From Isoetes taiwanensis (taxonomy: Eukaryota; Streptophyta; Lycopodiopsida; Isoetales; Isoetaceae): 64,000 nt of DNA. Each line of letters opens with the position of its first letter. The stretch's first letter is position 1. The stretch covers positions 5,499,901-5,563,900 of the forward strand of contig JAJEKV010000017.1 of the NCBI GenBank assembly GCA_021234155.1, in the 5' to 3' direction. Below, one piece after another: positions 60,600 to 64,000 of this stretch. The notes under the pieces are model-generated. The model saw only the letters and a program-made list of their open reading frames with translations, was not told where the DNA came from and searched no databases. The position numbers and the translations under genes are program-made.

Positions 60600-61400
60600 T
60601 GAAAGAGAATTTAACCATCCCATCTATTCAAAGAAGTGTTAGCGGAAGTACAAGCTATCTAGGGAAAAACCAGTCTCTTGGTTGGAGCCATTATCATGGA
60701 AACCCTCCATTCGTTAGGTCTGTTCATAATAGTAGGTAGCTGCTCCTCCTCTACTCTTCCCCAATCGATTTTGGGGCAAAAATGGGGGTAGGACCCCAAT
60801 TTCTCCTCCCAAATTGGCAAGTCCCACTTGGCCAATTGATTTGGGCCAGGTGGCGCTTCCCTATTGGTTCCATTTAACTAATTATAACATTTTAGGTTAT
60901 TTATCCACTAATTTTATTAGCATAGCTAATAAAATCCCTTTTAAGTGAACCCAAGTTACCCTTATTGACCCTTAGGGGTCTAGTTAGATACGGGTGATGT
61001 GTCATATATGCATACCTATATTGCATATACACCTGGAACATCACAATGAGCTACAATCATAATATGACATATTATTGTCTCCCGTGAAACTATTCAGCTT
61101 CAGCGCTGCACATGCTAAAAGATCAACCATGTGGACAATAGGAAAGTTTGGATGTAAATCAAAGTACTACATAATGAATAGAAGTTCAATTTCCTTCACA
61201 AATAAAACTTCAATTCCCTTCATGTCTTCGTCTCGACCTAATTTCCCTTCCAAAAAAAACCCACATGATAGTCTTAGCCTTGGGCCTTGCAAAGTAATGA
61301 TCATCTTTAAAAATGAAATTGTGAAAATGAGAATGGTTAAAATGAGGATGGTTCATTAGAAAATTTCCTTTGACCACATCTTGAGCTGAAGAAATTTAAG
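60600..61400. other. No gene seen
   Basis: Anonymous DNA flanking Helitron A. Confidence 0.5.
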
Positions 61401-61955
61401 CAGCAGCACTACAGCAAGTAGAGCGTCATATTCAAAGGCCACATTTAAGTTCTTAACAAAAATTCCTGCTTAAAGATGCACTCAATCTCTTTACTTGCAA
61501 ATCCAAATAAAAATAGTAAAGATGACATGTCAATAGATATAAGGATATTCTCACATCAATCAACAATGCAAGTCTGGTAGATGAAGGTCTTAAATTTCAA
61601 AACCATGAGAAGTTTACATTCTATAAAAACGTTTGCATGGAACACATGAAATACATCTGCCCTAGTAAGTGAGTTGAAAATTCCAGAACCATCACAAATG
61701 AAGCAGTAGCACTACAACAAGTAGAGAAGTCATATTCATAGGGCTCCATTTAAGTCGATAATAAAAATGTGCCTAACGATGCAATTAATTTCGTTTTTTT
61801 GTGAATTAAAAAAAGTGGCAAAGATGCAATGGCAATAAATCTAACGATATTCTCACATCAGTCAATAATGCAAGCATGGTAGATGAAGGTCTTATTTTTC
61901 AAAAACATGATAAGCTGTCATGTTATAAAGAATTTTGCATGGAACACATCTACCC
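61400..61955 (+). repeat. Tandem duplication, about 300-bp unit
   Basis: Two diverged copies (61405-61660 and 61700-61955) share GCAGYAGCACTACARCAAG, GATATTCTCACATCA, GGTAGATGAAGGTCTTA and TTTGCATGGAACACAT in order. Confidence 0.85.
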
Positions 61956-62429
61956 TGCAACCCATACTCCCAACAGGGAGATGAGATCTAAATTAGCTCC
62001 TTACAAGGATATCAGATCTAAAGCTTCACTGAAGCAAGAAAATGGTGGTAGCAATATCCGGTTGTGCACTGTGTTGGAAGTGTTACTTCCTCTAACATTT
62101 CCAAACTCAAGTGACTTATTACTTTCAAACTTCCAAATTCAAACTCAAGTGACACTTCCAAACTCAAGTGACATATTATCCCTACTAAACCTACTACCCC
62201 TTTTCTACTCATCCTCCATTCTATATTTGTATTTGTTTCTGTATTTGTATAGTTTGACAACAAGCCTATTCCTGTCACGGTTTATCCCAAACAAACCCTT
62301 TAAGGGCGGGGAGGGGGTTTTTTTTAACCCGGACAGTAATATGCTTGCTGCGCCTCTTGTTGGGTCCCATAGGCCAATTGGTCTCCGTGGATGATAAAAA
62401 CTCTATTCTATTCTATTTTATTCTATTCT

Positions 62430-62990
62430 AAATTGCAATCCCATGTTCTAAATTACAATCCCCATTACTCCCTCATTACCCCTACTAATCCTGACTACTC
62501 CATTTCTCGTCATCCCCCGTTATTCATTTCTTTCGTACAATCCCTCATTGCTGCCTCATTACAGCACTAACCTTGACTACCCCATTTCTCATCATCCCCC
62601 ATTCTTCATGTTTTAGTAGAAATCCCTGTGTTCTAAATTGCAATACCCCATTACACCCTCATTATCCCTACTAATTCTGACTACCTCATTTCTCTTCATC
62701 CCCCATTTTTCATTTTTTTCGTAGAAATCCCCATGTTCTAAATTACAATCCCCCATTATTCCCTCGTTACCCCTATCAACTCTGACTACCCCATTTCTTG
62801 CCATCCCACATTCTTCATTTCTTTAGTAGAAAACCCCATGTTCTAAATTGCAATCCCCTTATTACTCCTCATTATCCCTAATGCCCCTGACTACCCCATT
62901 TTTCCTCATCCCCAATTCTTCATTTTTACAAAAAATACCGATATTCTAAATTGCAATCCTCATGTTACTGCCTCAGTACCCCTAATATAG
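62430..62990 (+). repeat. Minisatellite, about 105-bp period, five copies
   Basis: Copies are marked by ATGTTCTAAATTRCAATCCC, CCCTACTAATYCTGACTACC and CATTTCTCRTCATCCCCC. The second copy is partly diverged. Confidence 0.85.
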
Positions 62991-64000
62991 AGCTGAAATC
63001 ACCTTCTCCTTGATAAATTATCCTTTGCTCGTCAAACGGGGTATTCTAAGGAGGATGTGGGAATCATTTTTTATGTGTGGTGATGTACTGCCTGTTGCCG
63101 TCATGTTGCCCTGTGTTATGAACACAAATGACAATGTAAAATAAGATTAGACTAAGGTTACAAATTCTAAATCAAAGAAACAGCTTATGCCTTGTCATCA
63201 ATGTACACATCAAGTGGAGATATAACCGCTTTAGGGAACATAATTTCATCACTTCATCAATGGATTTCGTAGCCTAAAACAGCGTAAAGGTAGCCTACTT
63301 CCCTGACCTATGAACTATAGATAAAGATTTGTTATTAGGTGCATAATTAAAGATGCCATATATAAAACATATGGTGTAAGTCATTGAAAGGACTCAAGGC
63401 AACTGTTTTGCCCCAACACTTATTGACCAAACAAACCTCGTCAACAACTCGCTGCTAGAAACAGAATTCACGAAAATCAAAATGCTTGAGTTTCCATCAC
63501 AAGCAAAATCCATAAAAATCAAAATGCTTACACTAATCAGGTAGTTAAGGAATCGTACATATGTAGGCACTTGCTCAAACAGTGCACCTGCAAGTCAAAA
63601 TGCGGAAACTAGTATATAATTTGAGTAACTAAATAGAAATTGCATGGCAAAGATGATGTGCCCGGAGACGTTGGTAAGGTTGGAATCTGCAGCTCCCATC
63701 CTTGCAAGGCTAAAAACAAAAAGAGAGACCCAGTCGGGAGAGCTAAGAATATATGGGTGTATGGTTTAGCTGCTGTTAAAACAATGGCAATAAACCTATA
63801 TATTTATTTTAGTACCTTTCAAGAATGCTACATCAAAAGTTTTATTTGTAATTTGAGACATGAACTGTGTTAGAAAGCTACATATTGTACCATATGAGTC
63901 ACCAGTAGATGAGCTAAAACACACGAAAATTAACACCAAGCAAAACTTACCGAAAAGGAGCCAAAACATATATAAATAGTCACTTCCTATCAATCTATTT
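62991..64000. other. No gene seen
   Basis: AT-rich anonymous sequence. Short frames at 63640-63873 (plus) and 63796-63993 (minus) overlap and have no support. Confidence 0.5.

Overview
The window looks like a stretch of a large, repeat-rich land-plant nuclear genome. The evidence is an intron-containing VIN3-like/VEL PHD-finger gene, plant L1-type LINEs with a C-terminal zinc-binding reverse-transcriptase domain, LTR retrotransposons with the plant initiator-Met primer site (TGGTATCAGAGC), and many plant-type Helitrons. I cannot name the species. Most long open frames are artefacts of stop-poor polypurine DNA, not genes.

Layout. (1) About 1-33.3 kb was once one tandem array of a repeat whose units carry tRNA-His(GUG)-like segments, all on the minus strand. 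It has been split by nested insertions: two head-to-tail Helitrons (2.25-5.46 kb); a Ty1-copia element (8460-21626) whose 5' LTR (8460-20658) was itself hit by an L1-type LINE (to 13694) and by a complete non-autonomous LTR retrotransposon (14027-20522, target duplication CTAAG) that holds a 3'-truncated Helitron (14622-16355); an 8.2-kb minus-strand Helitron (22944-31107) that contains two smaller plus-strand Helitrons (25154-27438 and 27935-29825); and a 5'-truncated LINE (31531-32685). (2) 33.3-36.4 kb holds a 20-C run and a degraded minus-strand LTR retrotransposon: LTR 35917-36442, primer site and gag remnant. (3) 38.4-41.9 kb holds the only convincing host gene, a four-exon VEL/VIN3-like gene on the minus strand (PHD, FNIII and VID domains), with a strong GC palindrome upstream. 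(4) 42-54.9 kb is intergenic: tandem duplications, an inverted-repeat-ended element, a 34-copy GAT microsatellite, one orphan exon candidate and a Helitron 3' end. (5) 54.97-60.6 kb is two minus-strand Helitrons lying head to tail with 2 bp between them. (6) 60.6-64 kb is tandem repeats and otherwise anonymous DNA.

The main discoveries are a Helitron family with diagnostic ends (5' TCTTATATTATAATG, 3' hairpin then CTAG, inserted between A and T). Six members carry long polypurine arrays, always purine on the Helitron's own 5'-to-3' strand. The second discovery is the tRNA-His repeat array, which retains cloverleaf-capable copies and shows reciprocal-type recombinant junctions at the tRNA segment. 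The Helitron, LTR and LINE boundaries are read directly from the sequence. Captured-exon identities and any activity are inference.
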